Below are positions 1 through 10,246 of a stretch of DNA of 51,905 bases, in pieces. Source of the DNA: Stentor coeruleus (Eukaryota > Ciliophora > Heterotrichea > Heterotrichida > Stentoridae); NCBI GenBank assembly GCA_001970955.1, contig MPUH01000472.1:1-51905 (forward strand), in the 5' to 3' direction. The translations under genes and the position numbers were made by a program. How positions within the stretch are numbered: the stretch's first letter is position 1; every line of letters starts with the position of its first letter. The notes under the pieces are model-generated. The model did no database searches. It was given only the letters and a program-made list of their open reading frames with translations, and was not told the DNA's origin.

Positions 1-157
1 CACTGGAGCTCGATATTTAAGAAATTTTATTTGCAATCATCAGGACTATCGTAAAGATTCTTTAATTACTCCAAGGATCGCTTCTGATATTGTTCAGATC
101 GCTAAAGATGAAGTGTGGATTGAAGAACTACTTGGCCCTTATATTCAGCATCATTAA
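1..157 (+). CDS. Glutamate-cysteine ligase catalytic subunit, 3' end only (tandem paralogue)
   Basis: This is the last 51 codons and stop (TAA 155-157) of a gene that starts before the window; the reading frame begins at base 2. It matches the 3' end of the complete gene at 1159-2973 with only four nucleotide differences in 157, giving one residue change (Ile for Val near the C terminus). The family makes gamma-glutamylcysteine, the first and rate-limiting step of glutathione synthesis, in the cytosol. The 3' flank is also duplicated, though more diverged. Most likely it is the upstream member of a head-to-tail pair; whether its missing part is intact cannot be told here. Confidence 0.85.
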   Translation, partial: TGARYLRNFICNHQDYRKDSLITPRIASDIVQIAKDEVWIEELLGPYIQHH

Positions 158-993
158 CTTAGTATATTAGGAAATATTTAGAATTTTATGCATTTGCTAT
201 ATTGTATGTTTAAGTAAGATTTTATATTTATGATAAACTATAATATTTATTGTGTAATCTATGAATAAACTACGCAGAAAGGTTTAAAAATCATAGATAA
301 ATATTTTAATAAAGAACTAGGATTCTATAAAAAAATATGATTTATTTTGATATGTATATCTTTTCATTGTCTACAAAAATTTAAGTTCTAAAATAATGAC
401 AAAATTTATTTTTATGCAAAGTCAAAATTAATAAAAAATTATTACCAGCTACGATGTTTTTGAAATAAAAATGCATTATTTTTTCCCAAGTATCATTTTT
501 ATAATAACATGAAATTAAATTATAATCTTAGAAAATGAGTTATGTTTAATTTTTTATGTAATTTCCTATGCATAAATCTAGTATTTCTATGAAATTATTG
601 TAAATAGCCTTTGTCACTTCTAAAAACTCTTAATAGTAAAAATTTAAAAGAAACTATCTTTCTTATAAAATTATCTAGTTTTTCATTATAGTCCATTTCG
701 TAAAAAGATGATTTTTTTTTTCAAATTTATATATTGAAGTGAAAATTTTCGAAATAAAAAAACACAATGCACTTTTGAAAGGAACTTTATTGAGAAAAAT
801 ATAAATTGCATCTAAAATAGGCAAAAAGGCTAGTGATAGTAATCACCAGAGTGATGATGTTTCGTGTTTACTATCAGAAAATTAAAAAAAAAATTAGTAC
901 TAGTTGTGTAAAGATAATCTGCTCAGAAATTTAGCCAATACTGATAAGTTTTGGGCAAAAATATTCAGTCCTTTCTTGAAAGCTTAAAATATT
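1..993. repeat. Tandem duplication, copy 1 (3' CDS plus flank)
   Basis: Base 1 corresponds to base 2817. Similarity continues past the stop codon through the 3' flank, with indels, to a shared block around 969-993 that matches 3475-3503. Coding sequence is nearly identical and the flank has diverged. The left end of the repeat lies outside the window. Confidence 0.8.
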
Positions 994-1158
994 ATAGCTT
1001 TTAAACTATTAATCCCAATTCATCAAAGTAAATAACAATTGTAAAACAACAAATAATACTCAAAATCATCTATTAAAATTAAAAAACTTAAAATTTCAAA
1101 AATAATTACTTCATGCTTTCATTAATCAGATTTTCATGCTTTTATTTAAAACTAATAA
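158..1158. other. Intergenic region between tandem GCL copies
   Basis: AT-rich spacer. Positions 158-993 are the diverged 3' flank shared with the second copy. The remaining ~165 nt before the ATG at 1159 are unique and presumably hold the promoter of the complete copy. No ORF or RNA gene was recognised. Confidence 0.6.
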
Positions 1159-2973
1159 ATGGGTTTTCTAGAAGCAGGAGCGTCTCCTCTCACGTGGGAG
1201 AAGTGCGCTGAAATCGCTGATTATATTCGTCAACATGGGGCAGTCCAGTTTCTGAACCTTTATCGTAGCCATTCAAACGATAAAAATGATTTGTTTTACT
1301 GGGGATATGAAATGGAATATCATACTATTTACCAAGAATCTCTTAATCATCCACCAAAACTCTATATAAAAGCAGCTGAAAATGCTATAAAAATCATTAA
1401 CGGAGCTGAAAATCAAATTCAAGGTATTTTAAGCTGTCATATGGAATATGGTGCTTGGATGATCGAGTGTGTGCCAAAAAATCCATATACTGAAAATCTA
1501 GAAGAGCTATTGTCAGTCAGAGCTAAATTAGAGTTAAGCCGGAAAAAAATGCTAACAATTTTTAATGATTTAAACTCAAATGTCTTCCCTATAACTCTTC
1601 CCTGTTTCCCATTTATGGGAATAGGAGACTATTTCTACCCTAAGAATTCAGAAAATACTGGTAATTCAGTTAGTTCAAGTATTTACTTAGATGATGATAT
1701 AATTTGCCCCCATCCACGCTTTTCAACTTTGACCAAAAATATTATAGCAAGAAGAGGAAGACCTTTAGAAATGTATGCACCTTTATTTATAGATGAATTT
1801 ACTAGTAATGAAAATGAACCAAAACCAGGGCTTATACATATGGATGCTAGTGGATTTGGCATAGGTATGTGCTGTATGCATATTACAGTTAATGCCAAAA
1901 GTATTCATGAAGCTAGATATTTGCATGATCAGTATGTACCATTAGGTCCGATCATGCTGGCCTTATCAGCATGCACACCTTATTTTAAAGGTAAACTTTC
2001 AGATTTTGATAGTCGCTGGAGTGTTCTTAGTCAATCACTTGATGATAGAACTGAAGATGAAGTAGTTAGAAGTGTTTTACCACGATGCAGTCCTTCAGCT
2101 TTATACCTCTCCCAGTGTATTACTAATAAATCTGAATATAATGATGTTTCTGTTAATATTCATCAACCTACTTATATGTTTTTATTGGATAATGGTATTG
2201 ATGAACAATTAGCTAAGCATATCGCGTATATTTTTTCTCGTGATCCTCTTGTTATTTTTTCTGATAAAATAGAACTTGATGATATGAGTACTACAAATCA
2301 TTTTGAGAATTTCCAAAGTACCAATTGGAACTCGGTTAGGTTTAAACCCCCTCCAAATATGAATTCTAATGTTGGGTGGAGGGTTGAGTTTAGGACTATG
2401 GACATACAGCTTAGTGATTTTGAAAATGCTGCTTATGCTATATTTATTGTCCTTCTTGCTAGGATGATTGTATCTTTGGGGTTGAACTTTCAAATACCAA
2501 TGTCGAAAGTTCATGAAAATTTTGAGAAAGCTGTGAAAATAGATGCAGTTCTTAATGAAAAGTTCTGGTTTAAAACTAATATCGTCACTATTAATTGTAA
2601 TAATAAATTTTTTAGTGACTTGATGAATGAAAGCTGTAATGATAAAGTTGAGTTGATGTCTTTGAAGGAGATTTTTTGTGGCAATGATGAGTTTATTGGG
2701 CTTCTTGGGTTTGTTGATAAGTATTTAAAAGAAGTCGTAGGGAGCTTTCCAGAAAGATATGATGAAATCGCTGTGTATCTTAATTTGATTCGCAAAAGAG
2801 CAACTGGAGAATTACCCACTGGAGCTCGATATTTAAGAAATTTTATTTGCAATCATCAGGACTATCGTAAAGATTCTTTGATTACTCCAAGGATCGCTTC
2901 TGATATTGTTCAGATCGCTAAAGATGAAGTGTGGATTGAAGAACTACTTGGTCCTTATGTTCAACATCATTAA
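1159..2973 (+). CDS. GCLC: Glutamate-cysteine ligase catalytic subunit (gamma-glutamylcysteine synthetase)
   Basis: A 604-residue protein that aligns along its whole length with eukaryotic GCLC (human 637 aa). It ligates glutamate and cysteine with ATP, the committed step of glutathione synthesis. Recognisable family segments are the N-terminal GFLEAGASPLTWE, the WGYEMEY segment near residue 48 (active-site glutamates), HPRFSTLTKNI near 185, the MDASGFGIGMCC segment near 228, DCRW-like DSRW followed by DDRTEDE near 284-298, and RFKPPPNMNSNVGWRVEFR near 394. The start is fixed by the conserved N terminus. No intron is visible. The upstream neighbour is the 3' end of a near-identical tandem copy, so dosage may be raised or gene conversion active. 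A separate modifier subunit is not seen in the window. Confidence 0.95.
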   Translation: MGFLEAGASPLTWEKCAEIADYIRQHGAVQFLNLYRSHSNDKNDLFYWGYEMEYHTIYQESLNHPPKLYIKAAENAIKIINGAENQIQGILSCHMEYGAWMIECVPKNPYTENLEELLSVRAKLELSRKKMLTIFNDLNSNVFPITLPCFPFMGIGDYFYPKNSENTGNSVSSSIYLDDDIICPHPRFSTLTKNIIARRGRPLEMYAPLFIDEFTSNENEPKPGLIHMDASGFGIGMCCMHITVNAKSIHEARYLHDQYVPLGPIMLALSACTPYFKGKLSDFDSRWSVLSQSLDDRTEDEVVRSVLPRCSPSALYLSQCITNKSEYNDVSVNIHQPTYMFLLDNGIDEQLAKHIAYIFSRDPLVIFSDKIELDDMSTTNHFENFQSTNWNSVRFKPPPNMNSNVGWRVEFRTMDIQLSDFENAAYAIFIVLLARMIVSLGLNFQIPMSKVHENFEKAVKIDAVLNEKFWFKTNIVTINCNNKFFSDLMNESCNDKVELMSLKEIFCGNDEFIGLLGFVDKYLKEVVGSFPERYDEIAVYLNLIRKRATGELPTGARYLRNFICNHQDYRKDSLITPRIASDIVQIAKDEVWIEELLGPYVQHH

Positions 2974-3503
2974 CTTAGTATATTAAGAAATATTTAGAAA
3001 TTTTATGCATTTGTTATATCTGTATAGAAAATATAAGTTATGTTTTAAAAAATCATATTTATTTTTTATGTAATTTTTATGCATAATTCTAGTATTTCTA
3101 TGAAATTATTGTAGATAATCTTTGTCACATATAAGCAACTCTTTATAGCAAAAATTTAAAAGAAACTATATTCCATTTTATAAAAAGATGATTTTTTTTT
3201 TCAAGTTTCTATATTGAAATGAAAATTTCCGAAACAAAAAAACATAATGCACTTTTGAAAAGAACTTTATTGAGAAAAATATATAAATTAATTGAATACA
3301 ATAAATTTCATCTAAAATAGGCAAAAAAGTTAGTGAGAGTAATCACCAGAGTAATGGCGTTTCATGTTTACGATCAGCAAATTTAAAAAAAAATAAGTAT
3401 TAGTGCTAATTACATAAAGATAATCTACTCAACAATTTAGCCAATACTGACAAAGGTCTGGGCAAAAAATCATCAGCCCTTTCTTGAAAGCTTAAAATAT
3501 CTC
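2817..3503. repeat. Tandem duplication, copy 2 (3' CDS plus flank)
   Basis: This is the partner of bases 1-993. It covers the last codons of GCLC and roughly 530 nt of 3' flank. The coding part is almost identical; the flank carries substitutions and indels, and copy 2 is shorter. Confidence 0.8.
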
Positions 3504-4059
3504 AAGTGAACTTTTTAAAATTTTTCAATATACAAAGTTCCTAATTTCCTTATAATTTTAATTAAGTAGCTTTGACAAACTCACCACTAAAGAATTCTTT
3601 TTTCATTTAGTATAAATTCACGTGCTCTACCTTATTTTAGTAAGTTTTATAAGTTTTTCTATTTTATGCAAAATTCGTATTTAAATAATAAAAATCAACT
3701 CATAAATACCTTAAATAAGCATACACAAAATTACAAATAATCAGTATCTGTGCTAATACTTAAAACTATTTATTCTAAAATTATCAGTTTTTTATACTTT
3801 TTACATTCTATTCAAATTATAAAACTTCCTCAAAACAATAAATTCTACAGCTGAAACCCACACAAATCATCGCTTTTCTTTCAAGTAATATAGTTTTTTT
3901 CCAATTAAAAAATGATTTAAACATACAATTAACCTTTTTATTTATATAATTTTTTTATATCGATTATCGTAAAACAGAAGCAGTTTCTAATGCAATATTA
4001 AGTCTTATTTCGCATAATAATTTGAAAAAAACAATTTTAGATAAGAATAAAACTATTAG
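3504..4059. other. Intergenic region, convergent genes
   Basis: AT-rich spacer between the 3' ends of GCLC (plus) and a zinc-finger gene (minus). No coding or structured-RNA signal was recognised. Confidence 0.5.
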
Positions 4060-4539
4060 TCAAGTTACTTTATTGTTGTCGATATTCGATAAATTTATTT
4101 CTTGGTTTTCCGTGTAAATAGGAGGCAAGATTATCTTTGAATTCTCGTTAGAAAAAAACAAAAGTAAAGGGTTTCGAATAAAATCACTGTACTTTTCTGT
4201 GGAAAGGTCCACAGAAGTATCTTTAATGGATTGGTTTTTCATAAGCTTTTTCGCTTCTTTATGAACTTTACGATGATTGCAAAGTTGGCTGCTCTGCCTA
4301 AAAGTTTTCCCACAACCGATCTCTGAGCATCTAAACAACTTTTTCTCAGAATGCGTGAATGAGTGTTCTTTAAGACTTTGCTTGGTGGCAAGAACCCTGT
4401 TGCATTTTTGGCAAGTGAAGTCTTTTGGATCTTGTTCTTCCACACATTCATGGCTTCCTTCATGTCTTTTTAGTGACTCTACATCACGAAAAGACTTAAA
4501 GCATCTCTTTGCAGGGCAAATATGTATGCGGGTCTTCAT
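4060..4539 (-). CDS. Small C2H2 zinc-finger protein
   Basis: A 159-residue protein with three C2H2 fingers in its first ~95 residues. Finger 1 is CPAKRCFKSFRDVESLKRHEGSH, finger 2 is CQKCNRVLATKQSLKEHSFTH, and finger 3 is CSEIGCGKTFRQSSQLCNHRKVH, all with the conserved hydrophobic positions. Spacing and linkers resemble TFIIIA/Kruppel-like DNA-binding proteins, so a nuclear nucleic-acid-binding role is likely. The C-terminal ~65 residues are Asn/Ser/Lys-rich and have no recognised domain. The ATG at 4537-4539 lies just before finger 1. No target or specific orthologue can be named. It is convergent with GCLC, and a gene-poor tract lies upstream. Confidence 0.8.
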   Translation of the reverse strand: MKTRIHICPAKRCFKSFRDVESLKRHEGSHECVEEQDPKDFTCQKCNRVLATKQSLKEHSFTHSEKKLFRCSEIGCGKTFRQSSQLCNHRKVHKEAKKLMKNQSIKDTSVDLSTEKYSDFIRNPLLLFFSNENSKIILPPIYTENQEINLSNIDNNKVT

Positions 4540-5757
4540 ATTTAATAGAAGCCATTCTAATTTCCAGATTATGCTATTGATAAGTTATATATTTGATAAA
4601 GACTATGTTAAAAAATTATACTTTTTATATTGGATTTTATGGTTTAGAGGCCTGAGCCCTTGAATAAAGTAAATGAATTAATTATTTATTAATGTCTTAG
4701 TGCCTTAAAAGATTAGTTCAAAATTAGACAATTTGAGTGAAGCTCAGAATATTAGGTAAAATATAGAGTTTATGTTTGTAAAATAAAATATGCATAGATC
4801 TGATTGAGAAATGAAATTTTTTGCCTGAAAATTTAAAAATAATTTCTAGTGTTTAATTTTATAATTTGTCGAAGTAAATGTTTTATTGAAGAATGAGGTT
4901 TTTTTGTTTTGTTTTGAAAGGGATGACCGATTTTCTAACAAATTTACAGATGATTTTATGTTTTACCTTAATATTAACTGTGGCTACTTCAAGTTATTAT
5001 TTCATATTTTTATAAGAAAAAATGATAACCTATTTGTCTAATATTAAAATAATCAACATTATGCGATTTATTATTATTATATATATATTAAGATTATAAG
5101 GAAAAATATTTAAGGTACTTAAATAATGTTTTATATTGCATTAGCTTGTTTTTAAACTATTTTATTTATAAAAGCCAAAAATAATGCAATTTTCTACATT
5201 AAAGGTTTTATTTGTTTATATAAGCATGAAAGTTTTGGAAATTGAATGTTTATTATATTTATCTGATATATTATTTTGCATAAGTAGCCTAATTTGTTCT
5301 GAGATATTTTATATATAATGGTATTTAAACTAAAAGTTTGATTTAGTGAATTTATCAAAGGTCAAAATATTATTTTTCCTTTAAAGTAAACCTTTATATC
5401 AAAATTCAGTAAAAATTATATTAAAATGCCTAAGTATAATAATATTCAAATAGGTAAAGTGGTATAAAAAACACTATAGATGCAAACAAAAATTATTTGA
5501 AGTTAATAGTTTTGATGATAATTAACTTTTCTTGAGTTTCTATTCATTGGTTTTATCTTAATACGTTATCTTTATAGTTTTAAAGTATATGATCTAAAGG
5601 TTAAATACTAAAAAATAATCAATTTTTTATGTTTCAAGTAAAGAAATTTAAATTTTACGACTAGGATTAATTTATAAAACTATTTTTAAAGTTTAAATCA
5701 CATAATCAGTCTTTTAAAAATAAAAAATTATAACATATTTTCTTTTACTGTTAATAA
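4540..5757. other. Gene-poor AT-rich tract
   Basis: About 1.2 kb upstream of the minus-strand zinc-finger gene, rich in A/T runs. I see no supported ORF, intron-bridged exon or RNA gene. The part nearest 4540 should hold the zinc-finger promoter. Confidence 0.4.
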
Positions 5758-5836
5758 ATTCAGCAGACAAGGAAAAATTATTTGGGTGGGAAGACAGGAA
5801 AACAGTACAGAGAAAGGTGGCATACTTATCTGAATA

Positions 5837-5902
5837 TATTTATAAGCAAAGATTTACGGAATAAAGAGAAAAAAGCAGATTTTTGAATTTCAGACCAAAT
5901 AT
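5837..5902. repeat. 66-nt direct repeat, copy A
   Basis: Identical over 66 nt to 5929-5994 (period 92, spacer 26 nt). It lies inside the decayed Myb gene. There is no N nearby, so it is not an obvious contig join. Confidence 0.95.
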
Positions 5903-5928
5903 AGGTGAAGATTTTTATGTGTAGATTG

Positions 5929-5994
5929 TATTTATAAGCAAAGATTTACGGAATAAAGAGAAAAAAGCAGATTTTTGAATTTCAGACCAAATAT
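5929..5994. repeat. 66-nt direct repeat, copy B
   Basis: Second identical copy of the unit at 5837-5902. It continues directly into the Myb R3-like segment. Confidence 0.95.
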
Positions 5995-6360
5995 GCGAAT
6001 AAATGGTTTAAAATAGCAAAGTGCATGCCTTGGCCAAACTGACAATTATATCAAAAACTGTTTTTATTCTATACTTCGAAAGAATCTTATGAAATACAAT
6101 AAAAGAAAGCCAGAAAATGAAAAAAATTAAGGTTTCATAAAGTTTACTATAAAAACCAGATATTAAAGCTATTCTCTTAAATCAAACTATTCAGAATCCA
6201 GAGTGATTTATATATAAAAACAACCCAAAAATATTTCGGCAAAGAAATCTTCAGAGCCAATAAAAATTATCTGTCCAGAAGTAAAATTCCTAACATTTCA
6301 ATTCAATAACACCTAATGTATACACAAATATTACTAGATTTTAATATTATTTTTTACTAA

Positions 6361-6900
6361 TTTGATTTTTAAATGAAGCCAAGTATATATTCTCATTAGT
6401 ACACTCAGAATATCGATTTTTCAGAGAATTTAGAATATCAAAATTCATCTACTTATCAACTTAGACTATTTTAAAACTTACTCTTATTGTCAATATATAT
6501 TCTTATGCTTTTCTTTATACTTTTTCCTTTTCATTTTATATCTTAGTCAAGTATACATTTTATATCTTATCACTTAAATGTCCATAATATATTAACAGGA
6601 GAATAATACTGAAAGAAAGCTGAAAAAGTGTTTTAAGGAAACTTAAGATAAATTTTACAAATCGAATCAGCATTTTATAGAAAAAACTTAAAAAATTATT
6701 ATAAGAAAGGGAAAACAGATATGAAAATTGAAAAATTTATAAATAAATCCGTTGACAGCATTACTTAGCAAATAGAAAAGTCTTATTAATATCAAGTTAT
6801 ATCTTATCATTATTGTTTTTCTTTAAAAACTTAACAATTTTTTAAATCTATTTCACATAAGTCCATATAAAATTCAATTCATATAAACAATAAACTAATC
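6361..6900. other. Upstream region of TBC1D23-like gene
   Basis: AT-rich spacer with moderately more C than G on the plus strand in its middle part (about 6380-6600), as seen before other plus-strand starts. No gene was recognised. Confidence 0.4.
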
Positions 6901-8559
6901 ATGGAAAAGTATTCAATTAGAAGTTTAGTTGGAAGACTTTGCGAACCAGAAATACCTGAATTTCCTCTTGAAACTGAACTAAACCTTCCAAACCAAAGAG
7001 TTATCAACTTAGACGCTTTAAGAACGAGATCTGACTTGCTCAAACCTAATGAAAAAAACATTTTAGAAAAACTACTGACTTATTACTGCAAAACAGAAAA
7101 AGTTACTTACAAACAAGGGATGAATGAGATTTTAGCCCCATTTCTCCTTCTTAATAGACACAATGTCCCTTTGCATATTTGCTACACCTGTTTTAAGAAT
7201 TTTGTCGCAAAATTTATACCAACACTTTTTGTCGATGATGTAAATTATATATAGGCTTTTAAACCTTTATCAGGTCTTTATGTAATAACAAAACTTATAT
7301 TAAAATACCATCTTCCAGACCTAAGTACTTGTTTTAGTAATAATGAAATTACCCCAGATATTTATATGACAACTTGGTATGTGACGATGTTTTCTAGTAA
7401 AATTAAAGAACTTGGGCTTCTTTATATATTTTGGCAATATCTTATTGATACTAATGATAACCTTTTTATTATATATTTTGGAATAGCATTATTTGAGTTT
7501 TTCAAACAAGAGATTCAAAACCAAGAGGTTATGAGTTTACCTAATGTGTTTAAGAAAATATGTATAGTTGATTATGATACACTGCAAATTGTCTTACAAA
7601 ATTCTGAGAGAATCAAAGCGAATATGCCGTTTACTGCGGATATGATATTGAAAAAATACAACATGTTTTGTTTGGAAAATACAGAATCGTTTGTTAAACT
7701 GTTGGAGAAGTTTATGTGTTTATTAATACTCCCAAGAGAAATTATCATCCAAACATACCCACATGACGCAGTTTGTAAATGTTTAGACCCTAGAAACTGC
7801 AAAACAAAAAGACTTAAATACTTATTAATCGACTGTAGACCAACCAAAGAGCAGAAAAATGGGTACTTTATAAATTCTCAACTTCTCAGCAAAGCGGCTC
7901 AAAAATACCCAAACAAACTCTTAAACTACCCTAAAAGTTTTATATCACTAAAAAAAAATACTCATATTGCCCTTATGGGTTCTGAAGAAAATAAAGATGA
8001 AGAAAATCTTGTCCAAAAACTTTTCGATAGTTTTATACAACATGAGTTTCCATATGTAAGTATTGTTTTTGGAGGGTATAAATCTTGTCATGAATTCGCT
8101 TTACTACATAATTTTGAAATTTTATCACATAAAATAAAACGCTGCTTAGCTTGTAATAGTTGTGATGATTCAGAAAATAAAGCTAAAGAATTAACACTTG
8201 ATAGTTTTTTCCGTATAGGAAGTACACAGAAAACTTTAACACCTGTTATTAAAGATAGTCTGATAAAAACAGAAAAAATTTATAAATGCAAAATAAACGA
8301 GTCTCAAGATATTGAAGAAAGTGATATTGGGCTTATTGTAACATTAAAACAAATATATTTATGGGATATTAGAAGAAATGAAGTTATTGAAGTATTTGAT
8401 ATAGACCAACTTACTAAAATAACTAGTAATAAAACTTGTTCTGAAAATCTTTATTTTAGTTTTATTAAAATACCAAAACGATCATTTATTCTTAGGCCTG
8501 AAGAATGTAAAGAATTTTTGTTTAAAGTTAGAACCAATTTCCAAGCAATGAGAAATTAG
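6901..8559 (+). CDS. TBC1D23-like TBC/rhodanese trafficking adaptor
   Basis: Two exons, 6901-7239 and 7255-8559, joined by removing a 15-nt intron that carries the only in-frame stop. The spliced product is 547 residues. Residues ~1-270 form a TBC (Rab-GAP-like) domain with KQGMNEILAPF near residue 80 and the helix after IYMTTW near 150. Residues ~300-410 are rhodanese-like (LLIDCRPTKEQ to GGYKSC). Residues ~430-547 resemble the PH-like C-terminal domain of TBC1D23 (LIVTLKQIYLW, KITSNK). That order, TBC-rhodanese-PH-like, is specific to TBC1D23, which links endosome-derived vesicles to trans-Golgi golgins and is thought to be GAP-inactive; I see no clear arginine finger here. Human TBC1D23 is about 700 aa, so this copy is shorter. 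Confidence 0.8.
7240..7254 (+). other. 15-nt spliceosomal intron in TBC1D23-like gene
   Basis: GTAAATTATATATAG, phase 0. It contains an in-frame TAG; removal joins two halves of a continuous TBC domain. Confidence 0.93.
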
Positions 8560-8756
8560 TATACAGAAAAAAACTAATAGAATAGTAATTAAAACTGAAT
8601 ATAATTAGAAAAAAAAAATTATATATAAATTTTGTTGTTGATTAGGTGTGAAAAATACAAAAGATATTAAGAAATTGTTATTTTTCCTGTAAAATAGTAA
8701 AAAATGTATATAAATCATCATATATTTCTTTATAATATTGAATTCTTCTATAAACA

Positions 8757-10073
8757 ATGGAAATACAATGCTCAAATGGTAAATGCCAACATGAATCAGC
8801 AGAGATCCTTGTATGCGGCAATCAACCTTTAGTCTATTGCAATAAACATAGAAAAAAACATCTTAAAAAGTGTAAAATGCATCATACCTCAAGGAATTTA
8901 TATGAGAAAATCCCAAAAAAACAAAGACGTAAATTCAAGAATTTTTTTATTGAACAATTATCCAATTACGATAAACAAAGCGAGGAATTTCTTATCAAAA
9001 TTAATGAATGCTTAATAAAAATCAAAGAAATAGCTTTACAAGGTATAAACATTTTCTCAAAATATCAAGAATTCTATATGAATCTCTTTAAAAATGCCCA
9101 ATTAAACTACTTACCTATGTATTACTTTACAGAAGATATAATAGAAAATGATATTGATATAAATGATATTGAAAATATAGGATTAAATTTAGTTACTAAC
9201 CAGATTTCTGAGTTTTTATCAATAACTAGTTGTTTTGATAAAACTTTTAAAGAATGCTTTAATGTTTTTAATAAACCTAAAACTTATAGAAGAGAAAGTA
9301 TTAATATGAGTGGTAAACTTTATTTTTTCCAAAACAATACGAGTAACCTTATAGAATTTGATCCAGCAACTAAAAAAAATAGTAAAATTAGTATAACTGG
9401 GATTGGCATTCAAGGTTTTGGAGAATCGACTTGTGAAATAAAAGGAAATAAACTTGTGACTAATGGGGGTTTTTGTTCATTAAATACTTTTATTATTGAT
9501 TTGAGTTCTAAAAAATATACAGTGATTCTCAATGGGAAAAAAAGACAATTTGCCCAAGGTTGTTATTTAAATGAAAAAGTTTATTTTTTTGGTGGATTCA
9601 ACAATGAACTTTCATTTTCAAAATTCTACAATGTTTGTGATTATTTGGATTTAGAAACTAAAAGATGGATTCAATTACCAAACTTACCTAATAATATAGC
9701 AAATACTACAACTTTAATTTTAGACAGTAATAATATTATTATTGCAGGAGGATCAGATTCAATTCATGGTTTAGTGTTATTATATAATATATCAAAGAAT
9801 AGCTATTCTCTTTTGATAAATCAGGTAAGAGCACAGAGAAAAGCATTATTAATTCAAGATGAAAAGATTATTTATCTTCTTGGAGAATATCTAAATATAA
9901 GCCATATTGATAATATTGTTGATTGGGTTATTCAATCACCACTTAGTATTAGAAGTAGTGTTTCTTCATCAGTTGTCCGCAGGGGTAAAAAAGCTTATTT
10001 TTCTGATTATGATAATAAGGTGTATGAGTTTGATTTAAATTCTTTGGTATGCAAAGAAATTGATATCACCTAA
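8757..10073 (+). CDS. B-box-like zinc-binding / kelch-repeat protein
   Basis: 438 residues. The N terminus (residues 5-45) is a Cys/His cluster with C5, C10, C20, C28, H31, H35, C39 and a following HH pair, spaced like a B-box zinc finger. A helical, Lys-rich segment (about 46-170) follows. Residues ~190-438 show kelch-type blades, with hallmarks such as VYFFGGFNNE and IIIAGGSDSIHG followed by aromatic-rich strands. Kelch propellers bind protein partners; with a B-box they suggest an adaptor, perhaps TRIM-like, but no RING domain is present. It converges with a gene of the same architecture on the other strand (3' ends 173 nt apart). Substrate and location are unknown. Confidence 0.75.
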   Translation: MEIQCSNGKCQHESAEILVCGNQPLVYCNKHRKKHLKKCKMHHTSRNLYEKIPKKQRRKFKNFFIEQLSNYDKQSEEFLIKINECLIKIKEIALQGINIFSKYQEFYMNLFKNAQLNYLPMYYFTEDIIENDIDINDIENIGLNLVTNQISEFLSITSCFDKTFKECFNVFNKPKTYRRESINMSGKLYFFQNNTSNLIEFDPATKKNSKISITGIGIQGFGESTCEIKGNKLVTNGGFCSLNTFIIDLSSKKYTVILNGKKRQFAQGCYLNEKVYFFGGFNNELSFSKFYNVCDYLDLETKRWIQLPNLPNNIANTTTLILDSNNIIIAGGSDSIHGLVLLYNISKNSYSLLINQVRAQRKALLIQDEKIIYLLGEYLNISHIDNIVDWVIQSPLSIRSSVSSSVVRRGKKAYFSDYDNKVYEFDLNSLVCKEIDIT

Positions 10074-10246
10074 TGAATTAATTTATAAGTAGTTCTAGAG
10101 ATAATAAATATAATTTATATCAGAATAATAAGTTATGAATTTAAACTTATCTAGGAAATGGCATAGTATTATTGGCTAAACGAAAGTTCAAACACAGCAG
10201 CTATTCAATTTGCATCCATTAGCAACAAGAATATAATTTTATTATT

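Larger units (their letters stand above)
5758..6360 (+). pseudogene. Decayed R2R3 Myb DNA-binding protein gene
   Basis: In one frame, 5785-5835 reads GGKTGKQYRERWHTYLN, the third helix of a Myb R2 repeat. In the same nominal frame, 5959-6039 reads QIFEFQTKYANKWFKIAKCMP, matching the first helices of a Myb R3 repeat; the usual following GRTDNQIKN helix is corrupted and interrupted by TGA at 6040. Further in-frame TGA and TAA codons follow before TAA at 6358-6360. Between the two repeats lies a 66-nt direct duplication that must be read in different frames from the two sides, so a frameshift is also present. No ATG or R1/R2 start is preserved. Myb proteins bind DNA as transcription or telomere factors; this copy cannot make one. 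The stops do not fit 15-nt introns. Confidence 0.7.

Noticed and set aside
4048..4068. A 16-nt GT...AG segment over the zinc-finger stop codon as an intron.
   Set aside because: The expected branch A six bases from the 3' end is missing, and the extra 16 residues show no domain.
5821..5832. ATACTTATCTGA resembling the 5' end of U1 snRNA.
   Set aside because: The bases encode the WHTYLN part of the Myb R2 helix, and the following sequence does not match U1.
5758..6360. Stops in the Myb-like region as reassigned glutamine codons (alternative genetic code).
   Set aside because: All other genes use the same codons as terminators, TGA occurs too, and the R3 helix is corrupted as expected for decay.
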